Shown: piece after piece, positions 9,086 through 19,705 of the stretch | Layout: each line of letters begins with the position of its first letter | Numbering within the stretch: position 1 is the first letter of the stretch | From: Chondrus crispus | Lineage: Eukaryota; Rhodophyta; Florideophyceae; Gigartinales; Gigartinaceae | NCBI RefSeq assembly: GCF_000350225.1 | Contig: NW_005179019.1 | Location: forward strand, 124,001 to 188,000 | DNA length: 64,000 bases | Direction: 5' to 3' | Translations under genes and position numbers: made by a program | Notes under the pieces: model-generated | Database searches by the model: none | Told to the model about the DNA's origin: nothing | The model's input: only the letters and a program-made list of their open reading frames with translations

Positions 9086-11392
9086 ATGTCAACAAGCGCA
9101 CCCGGGGACGTCGGTCCCGGGGCGAGCAGAGCCGGATCGGCACGAGCGTCGAGGACCCCGAGGGGTCCTCGCACCCGGAGCCAGGCCAATACGGCCACGG
9201 ACCCCGGAGATCAAGAATCCCCTACGGGGATAGCCGCCGACAAGACTGACCTCGACGAGAAATTGGAGAAGATGAGCAGCGAAATTCGCGAAGAAGCGAA
9301 GAAAAATCTCGAGGCTGAATTAGCCCTCGTCCAGAAGCAACTGGAGTTGCAAGGATCCGAGTTCCACACCGTTTTGGGAGAGCTGTCGGCTCGAGTGGAT
9401 CTCGTCGAGAAGGAGCGAGGTGAGGCGACCGACGGTCTGGAGCCGGAGGTCCTAGCCTCGTTGAAAATTTCGGTCAAGGACGCGAGGCGCGACGCGAATC
9501 AAGCCTTGGAGTCCTTAGGAAAATTCAGAGCAAGCATCGACGACCGATTCGATCGCGCCGCGCAACGTCTCAAGGACCTTGAGCAGGCCGCGGATCAAGC
9601 TCCGCAAGGATCGGACGACGAGCCGCTCCCTTCGGGTAGAGAGGGCGACCGTCGGTCGAAGAAGGACAAGCCCGCTCGGCAGCGGAGTTCTAAGTCGAAG
9701 CCCTCGAAGAAGGACAAGCGACGTGCAAGCAAGGGTCACTGTAGTGACGATCCGGAGAACCGCGACTCACAGTCGGAGTGGCTGGGTCCTTCCGAAGATG
9801 GTAACGGCGGTTCGTCGAACCATTCAGGCGATTCCGAACGCCGTTCAGAGGACGGAAACGGAATTTCGTCAAGCAAGAAAATTTCCTCCAGACGAGGCGG
9901 AGTCACTTCGTCCGCCTCGCGGAGAGACAAGGACGCGGAGCCCGAAGATGTCACAACGCGGCGCGGGCCGCGATGGGAGGAGTTGGAGGAGCTGAATCCG
10001 ACCAACTACCTCTTCAAGAAGTTACTTTCGTACCGGACGTACCGCTTGCGGAACCCGCAGACATATTTGTCAAGTTCCCGGCGGACCGCCGCGCGAAAAA
10101 TTAGGAGAGATATTCCGCCTAAGGTGAAGAAGGACAACACGTTCACAGGAGAGGACGGGGTCCTTGTGTTGGATTTTTTGGCAAAGTTAGTTCAAGAGTT
10201 TGATACTCAAGAAATGAACGAGGGGCAAGCGATCCGCTTGTTGCCTGAATTTTTAAGCGGCATCGCCTTGAGACAGTACACTTCGGTGTCTCAGACGGCC
10301 GGGGCCCATCACGGAAAGATATCCGTTTGGCCAGAGTCCGTACAGTGGTTGCTGAGGAGTTTCGCAACCGACGAGGCGATCCGTCAAGCCGTGCTCGCAT
10401 TGCGAGAAGTTCAGCAAAGGCCGTCTGAAGACGGGATGGAATTTTATATCCGTCTGACGGACGCAAGCAACCGATGTGGAAACGTATATTCGATGGAAGA
10501 ACAGATGACGATGTTTATTGAAGGACTCGATTCGAGTATCAAGCCGATGGTATCTCAATACCGGCAAGACAATCGGGACGTTTCATTTTTGAGACTAGTG
10601 AATTACGCGAAGGCGCATGGCTCGGCGAGCCGCGCTAAGGACAAGAAGACCAAGAAGGTCACGACTCAGACGCCGTCGACGTTCAGGGCGGGGAAGAAGC
10701 CGAGGGCTTCTTATCCCGGTCGCAAAAGTCACGCCGCAGTCCATTTAGCCAAGTCCATGTCCGCGTCAGATGAGCGCGGTGCGCATGGAAGTAGCGAAAA
10801 TCACTACGAAGGAGCGTTAGTAGCCGAAGGCGAGTTCATTGAGCCATCGGAGGGCTACGGACACGAGGACTACGGGGACAGCGGGTCGTCAACTCTACCG
10901 ACGCCTGCATACACGACGGAGTCGTTTTCAGAGCCCACGGATCCCGTGATGATGTTTCGGGGGCGCGGCCACGCGCCGGCGCCGCGCATTCCGATGGAAG
11001 ACAAGGGTACGACGTTTCGAAGGCCGGGCTGGATGGGAAGGCCGCAACGTCAAGGAAGGCCGCCGGCTCGTGGAGGACCTAGGACGCCGTATCCCGTCAA
11101 GACGCACGGTCTGGTGTGCTATCATTGCTATGAAAAGGGGCACGCCGCGCCAACGTGCATTCTTTCCCTCCGGGAAATGCACCGAGTTTTGGAAAATTAT
11201 GAGGCGTTGTCTCCGATGGAGAGGTTAGGGATACCCTCGACGAGTTACCTGAAGGTCAAGAATTGGTTCGATTCGCAGACGGCGAGCACGCCGAGTGCTT
11301 CAACGCCGAGGTCGAACCAACCCTTCAGAGGGCCCACCGCGGGGCCTGCGCCGTCGGATGTGAGAAGGATCCCGCAGCGGCCGGAAAACTAG
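9086..11392 (+). CDS. gag: Gag of element A
   Basis: 768 codons from an ATG about 175 bases after the LTR. Builds the virus-like particle of the retrotransposon. The N-terminal part (about residues 50-130) is a charged heptad-like coiled coil, followed by a Lys/Ser/Arg-rich disordered stretch (about 170-290), a globular capsid-like block (about 300-520), and one CCHC zinc knuckle CYHCYEKGHAAPTC at residues 678-691 that would bind RNA. The frame ends inside the start of the pol frame. A homologous region is recognisable in element B. Assignment as gag rests on position and the knuckle. Confidence 0.9.
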   Translation: MSTSAPGDVGPGASRAGSARASRTPRGPRTRSQANTATDPGDQESPTGIAADKTDLDEKLEKMSSEIREEAKKNLEAELALVQKQLELQGSEFHTVLGELSARVDLVEKERGEATDGLEPEVLASLKISVKDARRDANQALESLGKFRASIDDRFDRAAQRLKDLEQAADQAPQGSDDEPLPSGREGDRRSKKDKPARQRSSKSKPSKKDKRRASKGHCSDDPENRDSQSEWLGPSEDGNGGSSNHSGDSERRSEDGNGISSSKKISSRRGGVTSSASRRDKDAEPEDVTTRRGPRWEELEELNPTNYLFKKLLSYRTYRLRNPQTYLSSSRRTAARKIRRDIPPKVKKDNTFTGEDGVLVLDFLAKLVQEFDTQEMNEGQAIRLLPEFLSGIALRQYTSVSQTAGAHHGKISVWPESVQWLLRSFATDEAIRQAVLALREVQQRPSEDGMEFYIRLTDASNRCGNVYSMEEQMTMFIEGLDSSIKPMVSQYRQDNRDVSFLRLVNYAKAHGSASRAKDKKTKKVTTQTPSTFRAGKKPRASYPGRKSHAAVHLAKSMSASDERGAHGSSENHYEGALVAEGEFIEPSEGYGHEDYGDSGSSTLPTPAYTTESFSEPTDPVMMFRGRGHAPAPRIPMEDKGTTFRRPGWMGRPQRQGRPPARGGPRTPYPVKTHGLVCYHCYEKGHAAPTCILSLREMHRVLENYEALSPMERLGIPSTSYLKVKNWFDSQTASTPSASTPRSNQPFRGPTAGPAPSDVRRIPQRPEN

Positions 11393-14300
11393 AGAGGGGA
11401 ATCTCGCATGAGTCGCGAGAGGCACAGGGTCGACGTACTGTGCCCGGGGCTCAGCCCCGTTCCCCGTCTCTAAAGGAAAAATCAGGCCTCGAGGAGGAGG
11501 TTGTTGGATTGGTGGATAAGCCCAGAGGGCCAGCTCAAGTCAAGAAAATTCTGAGCCGAGCCCGAGATCATCCGCTGGAAGAAGTTCGAAGACCCTGGTA
11601 CAGGGTTAAGCGAAGGGAGTGTCCCGAGAAGATTTTGGTTCTTGCGCGAAAAAACTACAAAGTTTACGCGGACATCGGACCCACAATTGGATTGATGAGC
11701 CGGGTGTTGTCTGTTTTAGACACCGGCGCTGGACCAAACCTTGTGCGAAAATCGGAACTCCCAGCTGGAATGGAATCTCTAGTGTCCTACGGACCGACCC
11801 AAGATATCGGCGACGCGAACAATAGGCCACTCCGGACTCTCGGCACAATTAGAATGCCTGTGAGGCTTGGAAAATTTGTGGCCGCAGCCGAGTTTATTGT
11901 ATGCGAAAAACTAGCCGTCCCGCTAATTCTAGGCGCGGACTACTGTGACCGGTTTGTGGAAGCAATTTATCCAAAGAGGAAAACGGTTGAGTTGGCGGAT
12001 TTCTCGGAGGTTCCAATAGTTAGGCGGTTCTCGACGAGAAAAGGGAAGAAGAATCTCGTCGCGGGAGAGGACGAGAATGATGGAAACGGGGAGCGAATTT
12101 CCCCTAAGGTAAAAGTAGCAAAAGCCACAACTATCGAGCCAGGGACGCAACGCGTCGTGGAATGCACCTCGAAGAGGGCGGGCTTGGTGGTGGCTCAGCC
12201 GTACTCGTCGTTGTACGAAAGGCACGGGTTGATGTGCACGAATGGTGTCGTTCAGGTTGAGCCTGACAGGCCATTTCGTTTACTCGTTGCGAATTTTAGG
12301 ACGTACCCTGTCAGGGTGCAAAAAGCCCAAGTGGTGGCAGAATTATTACCGCACCCGAGAGCCGCGCTCGAGAGCAAAACCACCATTGGTGAAGTTCTCG
12401 GAATTCAAGAAAGGAAGAAGGAGAATTTTCGTAATTCCCCAAAGACGCCTACGGGCGAGACAAGAGGCGAACCGTCGGATCAAGCGCGCGAGGACCAGCC
12501 AGAAGAACGGTCGGCAGAGCTCTCCGCGTCGGCATCTACGAAGCCGCAACGCAGGATTGAGCCGCCACCGCCGGACGTGGAGGACCTCGACCTGAGCCAC
12601 GTGCCGGAACGGCTGCGCGAGCGGTTCCGTCGGATGTTGAAGAAGTATTCAAGGATGTGGGATGGGACGCTTGGCGAAATTAATACCACCGTCCATCGGA
12701 TCGAGTTGATACCCGAGACTCGCCCCATCGCACAAGCCCCGTATCGGGCCGGACCTAGAGCCCGCGAAGTAGAAGATGCAGAGGTGCAGAAGATGTTGGA
12801 GGCAGGAGTGATAGAACCAGCGCAGTCAGAATGGGCGTCGCCTGTGTTGCTGGTGCCAAAGCCGGATGGGTCAATGCGTTTTTGCGTAGACTACCGCAGG
12901 CTGAACGCAGTAACGGTGAAGGACACGTACCCCTTACCGCGCATGGATGAGTGCCTGGACTCGCTTGGTGACACCAAGGTTTTCTCCGCGTTGGACGCGA
13001 TTTCGGGATATTGGCAGATGCCTATCCCTGAGGGCGACCGCGACAAGACCGCATTTTCGGGTCACTCAGGACTGTATCGCTTCTCAAGAATGCCCCTCGG
13101 GCTAACTAACGCGCCAGCGACGTTTCAGAGAGCAATGGATATCCTGCTCTCTCCGTTCCGTTGGAAATGCTGTTTGGTGTACCTAGACGACATAATCATT
13201 TTTAGCAAGTCGTGGGAGGAGCACATCGTGCACGTGGATGAAATACTTTCCGTATTGGAAAAGGCAGGTGTCAAGCTCAAGCTTCGCAAGTGCGAATTTT
13301 TCGTGGAAAAGATCAAGTACCTGGGCCACGTCGTCCGCCCAGGTACGCTAGAAGTCGATGTCGCGCGAACCGCTGCGTTGGAACAAGTGCGGTACCCGCG
13401 AACACAGACACAGCTCAGGAGCTTCCTGGGACTCTGCAATGTCTACCGCAGGTTCGTTCCGCATTATGCGAAAATCGCGCATCCTCTAAACCAACTACTG
13501 AAGAAAGGACAACCGGTCCAGTTGGAAGGATTCGACGAACCGTGCAAGAAAGCTTTTCATAAGCTCAAGGACGCCATCTTGGCACCGCCGGTGTTGGCGC
13601 TGCCGAAGAAGGACCTACCCTACTCGGTAGATACCGATGCAAGCGACTACCAAATAGGCGCTGCACTATTTCAAACACACCCGGATGCGCAACGCAAACC
13701 CATCGGGTTCTTTTCAAGAACGTTAGCCGCAGCCGAGAGAAACTATTCTGTATCAGAAAAAGAATGTCTAGCGGTAATTTGGGCCGTACAGACCTTAAGA
13801 CCATATCTATATGGCGAGCACTTCGTCGTGCATACCGACCATGCCTCATTGAGGTGGTTGATGAACGTAACCGACCCCAGCGGGAGATTAATCCGATGGA
13901 GGCTCCGCCTCTCGGAATTCGATTTTGAAATCAAGTACAAAAAGGGAAAGGCTAACAGTCAGGCGGACGCTTTGTCAAGGTTGCGAACCGCAGGAGAAAC
14001 CGTCGACGAAATCGACGACGAAATCCCTTGTTTTATGGCCGAACCGGCCGAGGGTACAGTGGAGGACGAGGAAAGTATTGACGCGGCAGATGACATCCTC
14101 GCTCTTGAGGGGGGGACCGCCCCTGATCGCCTCGATCAATTCCAAGCTGTCACTCCGGAGGAGCTCATTTGCGAGCAAGCCGTCGACCCCTTCTGCAACC
14201 GCATCAAGGAAGAAATGGACGCCGGAAAGGTGAGAACGTTCAGCACGGAGACCGAGGAACTCGAAGGAACTCTATGCCGTACCGCGGCAGAGTTTTTACA

Positions 14301-15846
14301 AGTGGTAATACCACAATCGTTAAGGGACCGCGTCCTAGGGTTGAGCCACTACGCAAAATTGGCAGGCCACCCGGGAGGCAGGAAACTTTACAAGACTTTG
14401 AGAAGATATTTTTATTGGCCTACGATGGCCCTAGACTGCTATGCAGTCGCGAAGAATTGCGCCGCATGTGCGCGGGAAAGGGTGAAGTTAAGAAGAAACA
14501 CGAAGGAAATGAAGCTGTTCACGTCCAAAGCGCCGCTGGAATTTGTCGCCATCGACATCCTCGGCGAGCTAATTACAACTAAGCGAGGAAATCGGTATAT
14601 TCTCGTGATCAGCGATCGATACTCGAAACTGGTACGGACCGTACCGTTGAAGAAGATATCAGCTGCGCACATCGCACAAGCCTTCGTTCACCATTGGGTA
14701 TTCGTGTACGGACCGCCGGTCAAGCTGCTGTCCGACAATGGAACACAGTTCACGGCCCGGTTCTTTCAGAATGTCTGCCGAATTCTTGGCATACGCAATG
14801 TGTTCACGACTACGTACCACCCGCAAGCCAACGGCCAAGTTGAGAGATTTAACCGCACGCTGACTTCCGCGTTGCGAAAATACGTTGGAGAGCATCCCAA
14901 GGACTGGGACTTATTTAGCGACGCTGTGACGTTCGCCTACAACACACAAGTCCATCGAACTACGAACATTGCGCCCTTCGAGCTGGTGTTGGCTCGGGCG
15001 CCGAGAAACATTGCGTTACAAGCGCAACCAACTTTGGAGAACTTCAGCTCGTCACGAGCATACTACCTGAAATGGCAGTCGTGGTTGGAGAGCCTAATGC
15101 GAAGCGCCGATAGAAGTTTGCGAAAGGAACAAGCCCGATACAAGCGAAATTTCGACGGACGCCTTCGCAAGCCGCAATACGAGATCCCACCAGGGTCCTA
15201 CGTGTTCCTCCGGAAGGAGCAGGGCACGGCTAGCGAACCGAAACATAAGCTCGCACAAGTCGCTACAGGGCCTTATGAGGTCAGAAGATCGGATCAACAT
15301 ACGGTAGTCATTGCCATTGGCGATCAGGAGGAACGCGTATCACGAGACAGGGTGGAATTAGCCCCAAGCCCAATGGACCATGCGCCGATAACCGGCCTAC
15401 GTCAAGCGCTACAGTTCCTGGGAGAGCCGGAGTTAAACGAAGAAGGAGAGGCAACGGAGGACGAGGAACGTCCTCACACCCGTGCGCCTACGACGGGGGA
15501 CCAGGATAATTTAGTTGGTCAAACGCCGACAGCGGAGACACCTCCAAACCTACGCGAGCTCGGAACGTCCAGAGAAGAGGACGAGTTGGAAGATCTTCAG
15601 AAGGGGGAAGGAAACAGTTCAGAGAAAGGAGAGGAAACAGAGAACACGGAATATGTAATCGACCGGGTCGTCGACCACGATTATCAAAATGGTAATTTGA
15701 TTCTCAAGGTGGAATGGTACGGTTATGCGCCCGAGGACGCGACGTGGGAGCCCATTGAGCAATTGTCCCGCAGTGCGGCCGTCACGTATTTCCGAAGGAA
15801 GAAATTACTCTTGCCGCCGCAAGTCGCACGCGCGAGACCAGGATGA
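11263..15846 (+). CDS. pol: Pol polyprotein of element A (PR-RT-RH-IN-chromodomain)
   Basis: 1527 open codons; no ATG at the left edge (it begins TTG), and it overlaps gag by 130 bases in the -1 frame, so expression by -1 ribosomal frameshifting, as in many LTR elements, is likely. Order: aspartic protease with LDTGAG near residue 152; reverse transcriptase with FCVDYR and YLDD (640-643); RNase H with DTDAS near 790; integrase with an HHCC finger (about 1028-1065) and DDE core residues near 1097, 1157 and 1193; C-terminal chromodomain at about 1463-1517 (VEWYGY, WEP), which places it among chromoviruses and could steer integration to modified chromatin. Uninterrupted. Confidence 0.95.
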   Translation: MVRFADGEHAECFNAEVEPTLQRAHRGACAVGCEKDPAAAGKLERGISHESREAQGRRTVPGAQPRSPSLKEKSGLEEEVVGLVDKPRGPAQVKKILSRARDHPLEEVRRPWYRVKRRECPEKILVLARKNYKVYADIGPTIGLMSRVLSVLDTGAGPNLVRKSELPAGMESLVSYGPTQDIGDANNRPLRTLGTIRMPVRLGKFVAAAEFIVCEKLAVPLILGADYCDRFVEAIYPKRKTVELADFSEVPIVRRFSTRKGKKNLVAGEDENDGNGERISPKVKVAKATTIEPGTQRVVECTSKRAGLVVAQPYSSLYERHGLMCTNGVVQVEPDRPFRLLVANFRTYPVRVQKAQVVAELLPHPRAALESKTTIGEVLGIQERKKENFRNSPKTPTGETRGEPSDQAREDQPEERSAELSASASTKPQRRIEPPPPDVEDLDLSHVPERLRERFRRMLKKYSRMWDGTLGEINTTVHRIELIPETRPIAQAPYRAGPRAREVEDAEVQKMLEAGVIEPAQSEWASPVLLVPKPDGSMRFCVDYRRLNAVTVKDTYPLPRMDECLDSLGDTKVFSALDAISGYWQMPIPEGDRDKTAFSGHSGLYRFSRMPLGLTNAPATFQRAMDILLSPFRWKCCLVYLDDIIIFSKSWEEHIVHVDEILSVLEKAGVKLKLRKCEFFVEKIKYLGHVVRPGTLEVDVARTAALEQVRYPRTQTQLRSFLGLCNVYRRFVPHYAKIAHPLNQLLKKGQPVQLEGFDEPCKKAFHKLKDAILAPPVLALPKKDLPYSVDTDASDYQIGAALFQTHPDAQRKPIGFFSRTLAAAERNYSVSEKECLAVIWAVQTLRPYLYGEHFVVHTDHASLRWLMNVTDPSGRLIRWRLRLSEFDFEIKYKKGKANSQADALSRLRTAGETVDEIDDEIPCFMAEPAEGTVEDEESIDAADDILALEGGTAPDRLDQFQAVTPEELICEQAVDPFCNRIKEEMDAGKVRTFSTETEELEGTLCRTAAEFLQVVIPQSLRDRVLGLSHYAKLAGHPGGRKLYKTLRRYFYWPTMALDCYAVAKNCAACARERVKLRRNTKEMKLFTSKAPLEFVAIDILGELITTKRGNRYILVISDRYSKLVRTVPLKKISAAHIAQAFVHHWVFVYGPPVKLLSDNGTQFTARFFQNVCRILGIRNVFTTTYHPQANGQVERFNRTLTSALRKYVGEHPKDWDLFSDAVTFAYNTQVHRTTNIAPFELVLARAPRNIALQAQPTLENFSSSRAYYLKWQSWLESLMRSADRSLRKEQARYKRNFDGRLRKPQYEIPPGSYVFLRKEQGTASEPKHKLAQVATGPYEVRRSDQHTVVIAIGDQEERVSRDRVELAPSPMDHAPITGLRQALQFLGEPELNEEGEATEDEERPHTRAPTTGDQDNLVGQTPTAETPPNLRELGTSREEDELEDLQKGEGNSSEKGEETENTEYVIDRVVDHDYQNGNLILKVEWYGYAPEDATWEPIEQLSRSAAVTYFRRKKLLLPPQVARARPG

Positions 15847-18800
15847 GCTCCATACGCAATGTGATGATGGAAAGCGAAAAGAAGACGCGAGCCGCAACCA
15901 GTTTCCTATGTTTTACCTTCTTAACTATTCTGTTTCGTTTTTGTTTTTTTTGGTTGTTTTGTTTTTTTATGTTTGTTTTCCCTTCCCGAGACGCACCTAG
16001 GTCGGTCATTCCGGAAGGATCGTGCATAATAGCAGAAGAACACGACAGGCGCCCAAGGGCAACAAGGGACTGCGAACCGCCGATCGTGATTAAGGCTACA
16101 CGCTGTATCTCGAGTCGAGGAAGGAGAGGACGGATCACGTGAAGGAAGTTCAGAGAGACAAGTGTCGCGAGGAAAAACGCGGAACACAGAAGGGTTGTGT
16201 GAATTTTAACAATGATCCGGGAACGGCACCGACGATTGAGAGGCATAGGGCGTTAAGAAAGGCGTGAAGTCGAGTTCGAGAGACTGGGACGGCCGGCAAC
16301 ACACCACCGGTGTCGCCCACGCCCAGAATGAGTCGAATAGAAGCCCTGATGGGAACGTCGTGGACGTACAGCGATCGATCGTGCGATACCACGCCTAGCG
16401 TTTGTCTGATTCTTTTGTCGTCAATTCTTTTTTTTGTTTTGTATCGCGCAGAAGAACGCGCACGGAAGCGAGAGAGGGTAAATTCCTGTCGACAAGACAA
16501 CCTCCCGTAGTTCGGGGGGGAACCAAAAGGGATAACGCCGAGTCGGTCGGAATGCTGTCCCGCGCAGGAAGAACGAGAAGGTGTGGAAAAGAGGCAGTTG
16601 AAATGCGCGGGCACGCGCACGTGAACGAGACGAATCAAGAGGACGTGGACGATGTGAAGCGCACCGCGGAGAGAGAGAGTAGCGATAGACGCCGGCATCG
16701 CAATCACAGGAAATGAGAGAAGGAAACTGGAATGAGATAGGCGATTCTGCATCGGACCCCCTCACATGAATGAAGCAGCGTGCGCTGCCATGCCATGAAA
16801 TGGAAAAATTTACTGTAGTCTCAGGCTGAGGTAATACACCTCCTTGGATACGATCACGCGTTGCCGCCGCACACACGTGAAGGGACGCTTGGATCAGTGA
16901 CACGCCCTCGTGGGGCATGATTTAATCAAAAAAAACGGGGATGCCAGCAGGGAGCTGCTGGACGGGCGGAGAAAATCGAAAATCGAACACTGGTCAGCCT
17001 TCAAACTTTTAATCAAAATTAAGGGAAGGTACGGAACTTGTCGGTCATACGAGAACGTCGCTTGGGGTGTCGCTTGCTATAGCCAAAGGCACGAGTATCC
17101 GAGGCCGTCCGGCACCACATTTGGTCAAGCGCACATCGGGGGATTCTCTCCCCCGGCCTAACGAGAACAAGAAGCTCGCAGCGTGAAGAAAATAGACGAT
17201 CCCGCGCCCCTCTATGAGTGTGACTCATATTCTGCTGGCCTGATCACTCATTCGATCGACGTCGTCCATTTTCTATTATCAATACCATGAAAAGAGGAGG
17301 AATCAACCCTGCGGATTACGCAGTATCCAGCCACATCGATGCTCCCACACGTCATTATACTACGAACGACATACTTACAAGCTGACTGCTATAGCTACTT
17401 TTCCGTTCTTCCATACTCTCTTTGTCTTCTTTTTTCTGTTGTGTCTGTTTTTTTGTGTTGTGTCTGTTTTTTTGTTTTCGGTGTAATGTTTTATTTTTTT
17501 GTGTGAAGTCGAGGAGACGACCCCGTACAGCGGAGGTCGATTAGCAAGTTCATAAGGATCAGGAGGGAGAAGACCCCCACGAGCAAATGGGGGATCGACC
17601 ACAAATTGTCGCACGACGGCAATCCAGACGTGGTACGTCGTCTGGTCGGTCGTGGAAATCAAGTAGAACTCGTGCTGTCTGACAAAGGGGATCGGAACCA
17701 GAAGGAAAGAGAAACAAGGAGGACGTACTACGAAAAGAGAAGGAAGCAAAGGAAGGATGACGACGCACAGGTGTGGGGATGTTTACATACGAAGGGAGAT
17801 CCTTTCTTTTTGAGACTTTCTTTTGACGTCACAAGTTGCCGTCTGTCAGAGACGATACTTCAAGGGAAAGGCGACAGGGAAGGAAGATCAATGTTCTGGC
17901 TTTCGCGACGAGGGCCATTATGAACTGACAAAGTCACTCGCTCTTCGCCGCCTTCTGGCCAATGCTGGTATCATCGAAGCATAAATGCTTGGGAAATCGT
18001 TGATTCTACACTCACCCACGTCGTGGGTCCGTCCGAACATAACCCTTGGCCAGGATGGCAACACGCGAGACGGGCCACTTGCTATTGAACAGAATGGTGC
18101 CCACTGACGGTTAACCCCAACTATACAATGCAGGGAAAAGAGGGACAGCTTCGTACTTATACCAACGGTACGGGGTACACCCAGATCACGATATCACACC
18201 CGCGGGGTCAACTACGTCGACATTCTCCGTAAGTGCTGCGAGCAGCGATAGGAAAGATGGGTTTATCATCAAGTGCCCGGACGGACGATGTCACCCCATA
18301 TACGAAAAAGTCCCCCTGGTCACACGCACACAGCTCAGTCAGTGACACGTCGTACAGAGGACAGCTGTCCTCGCCAAAGACAGACGCGTCCCGAGGAGAC
18401 ACATGTTTCAACGCACCTTCCGACTTTTTATTTTGAAGGGTAGAGATGTGAACCCAGGAGAGATGACCAGAGCCGTGTTGCTTTGGGAAGACGATTCGTC
18501 TTTGATGGAGGGTTACGTCGCAGCTAGAGACGCAGCTGCGAGATGAAGAGAAGGAATTCAGGGATGCCAATCGTGAAAAGAGAAGGAAATTGGCGGAAGG
18601 GTTGGAGGTGAGATCGTCACACTTGTGACAGGCGGGGGTACCCGCAGGGACATCCATACGTCGAGCCCAACGACTGCAAACCCCCATCAACAACTGAAAT
18701 ACACGCGATGTTCGCGTTGGGACGGCTGACGTAGCTGTCGCACCTCCACCCCAAAACGGCTGGGGAAGCGAAATGTCATCATAGGTCAATACTGACGACC

Positions 18801-19705
18801 CCGACAGGGGGGGAACCCAAATCCTGAGGGTCACACTTCTCTGTAGCACGAATTATCCAAGCGTCAATAGAGAATGAATTGAAGCAACAACCGAAAGAGG
18901 CGAGGGCGTGGCGATTTAGTAACACGTCGGACAGGATAACTTCGGAATGGATGTCATCGACATGAGACGTCGGGATCACGAACGACGCCGACACGAAGGG
19001 AGGATGAGGACGTTGCACGAATAGCGACATGGGATGGAAAGAGGAGGGAGTTGAGACAAAGAGGAGGCCATATGAGGAAACGTTGACGCAACTGTCGAGT
19101 TTGTCGCCCGTAGGGGACGTCGACCCATACGCGAACCCGACACAGACGACGAGGGCGTCTCCTCACGCTCGACAGGAACATCAATTTAAATACAAAGGCT
19201 TCGTGAAACCGTTGTCCCCTTTTCCAGGATGTAGACTCGACTTGGGACCCACAATCGATATGGTAAGGGCATAGAAAAGAGGAGGAAAAATTCGAGAACG
19301 CACGAGATGAGGAGAAAATCGAAGAAAAGGAAAGGAGAAGGAAAAGAGGAGGGAACTGGCAATAAGGAGGTGCGACCGCGTTGACGGGGGCGCACGACGA
19401 AAAGAGAATGGAGAAGGCAGAATGGGGATGCGACCGCAGACGCGGGACGCATACAAAAAAAAAGAGAGAAAAAGAGGAGGAAGTAGCGAGGTGAAGAGAA
19501 GGAGGAAGGAGGTACAAGGGTGCCACCGTGATTATGACGAGGTGGGTATCCATGAGAAAAAGAGGAGGAAAGTGAAGGTAACAGGGGATACGCAGGTGAT
19601 TCATTTTATTATCCAAAAGCTACAGGATGACGTCAATAACCAGACGTCAGCCCAAACGGGTAATAATCCAAGAACGGATCACGGGAAGTCGCTCTAAGCG
19701 GCAGG
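15847..19705. other. Non-coding spacer of element A between pol and antisense ORF
   Basis: 3.9 kb without a gene I can support. It holds several T-rich tracts on the plus strand that end in AG (near 15.91-16.0, 16.41-16.45 and 17.40-17.51 kb), a block GACCCCGTACAGCGGA-like at about 17518-17534 that recurs in element B, and a long purine-rich stretch (19.02-19.58 kb) directly 3' of the antisense ORF. Minus-strand ORFs of about 200-220 codons here are low-complexity and are not matched in B. Confidence 0.6.

Noticed and set aside
18208-18849. 213-codon minus-strand ORF in the spacer of element A
   Set aside because: Not matched at the corresponding place in B and no motif; probably a chance frame, though it could not be excluded.
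18954-19616. 220-codon minus-strand ORF in the spacer of element A
   Set aside because: Low-complexity Phe/Leu/Ser-rich text produced by the purine-rich plus strand; no counterpart in element B.
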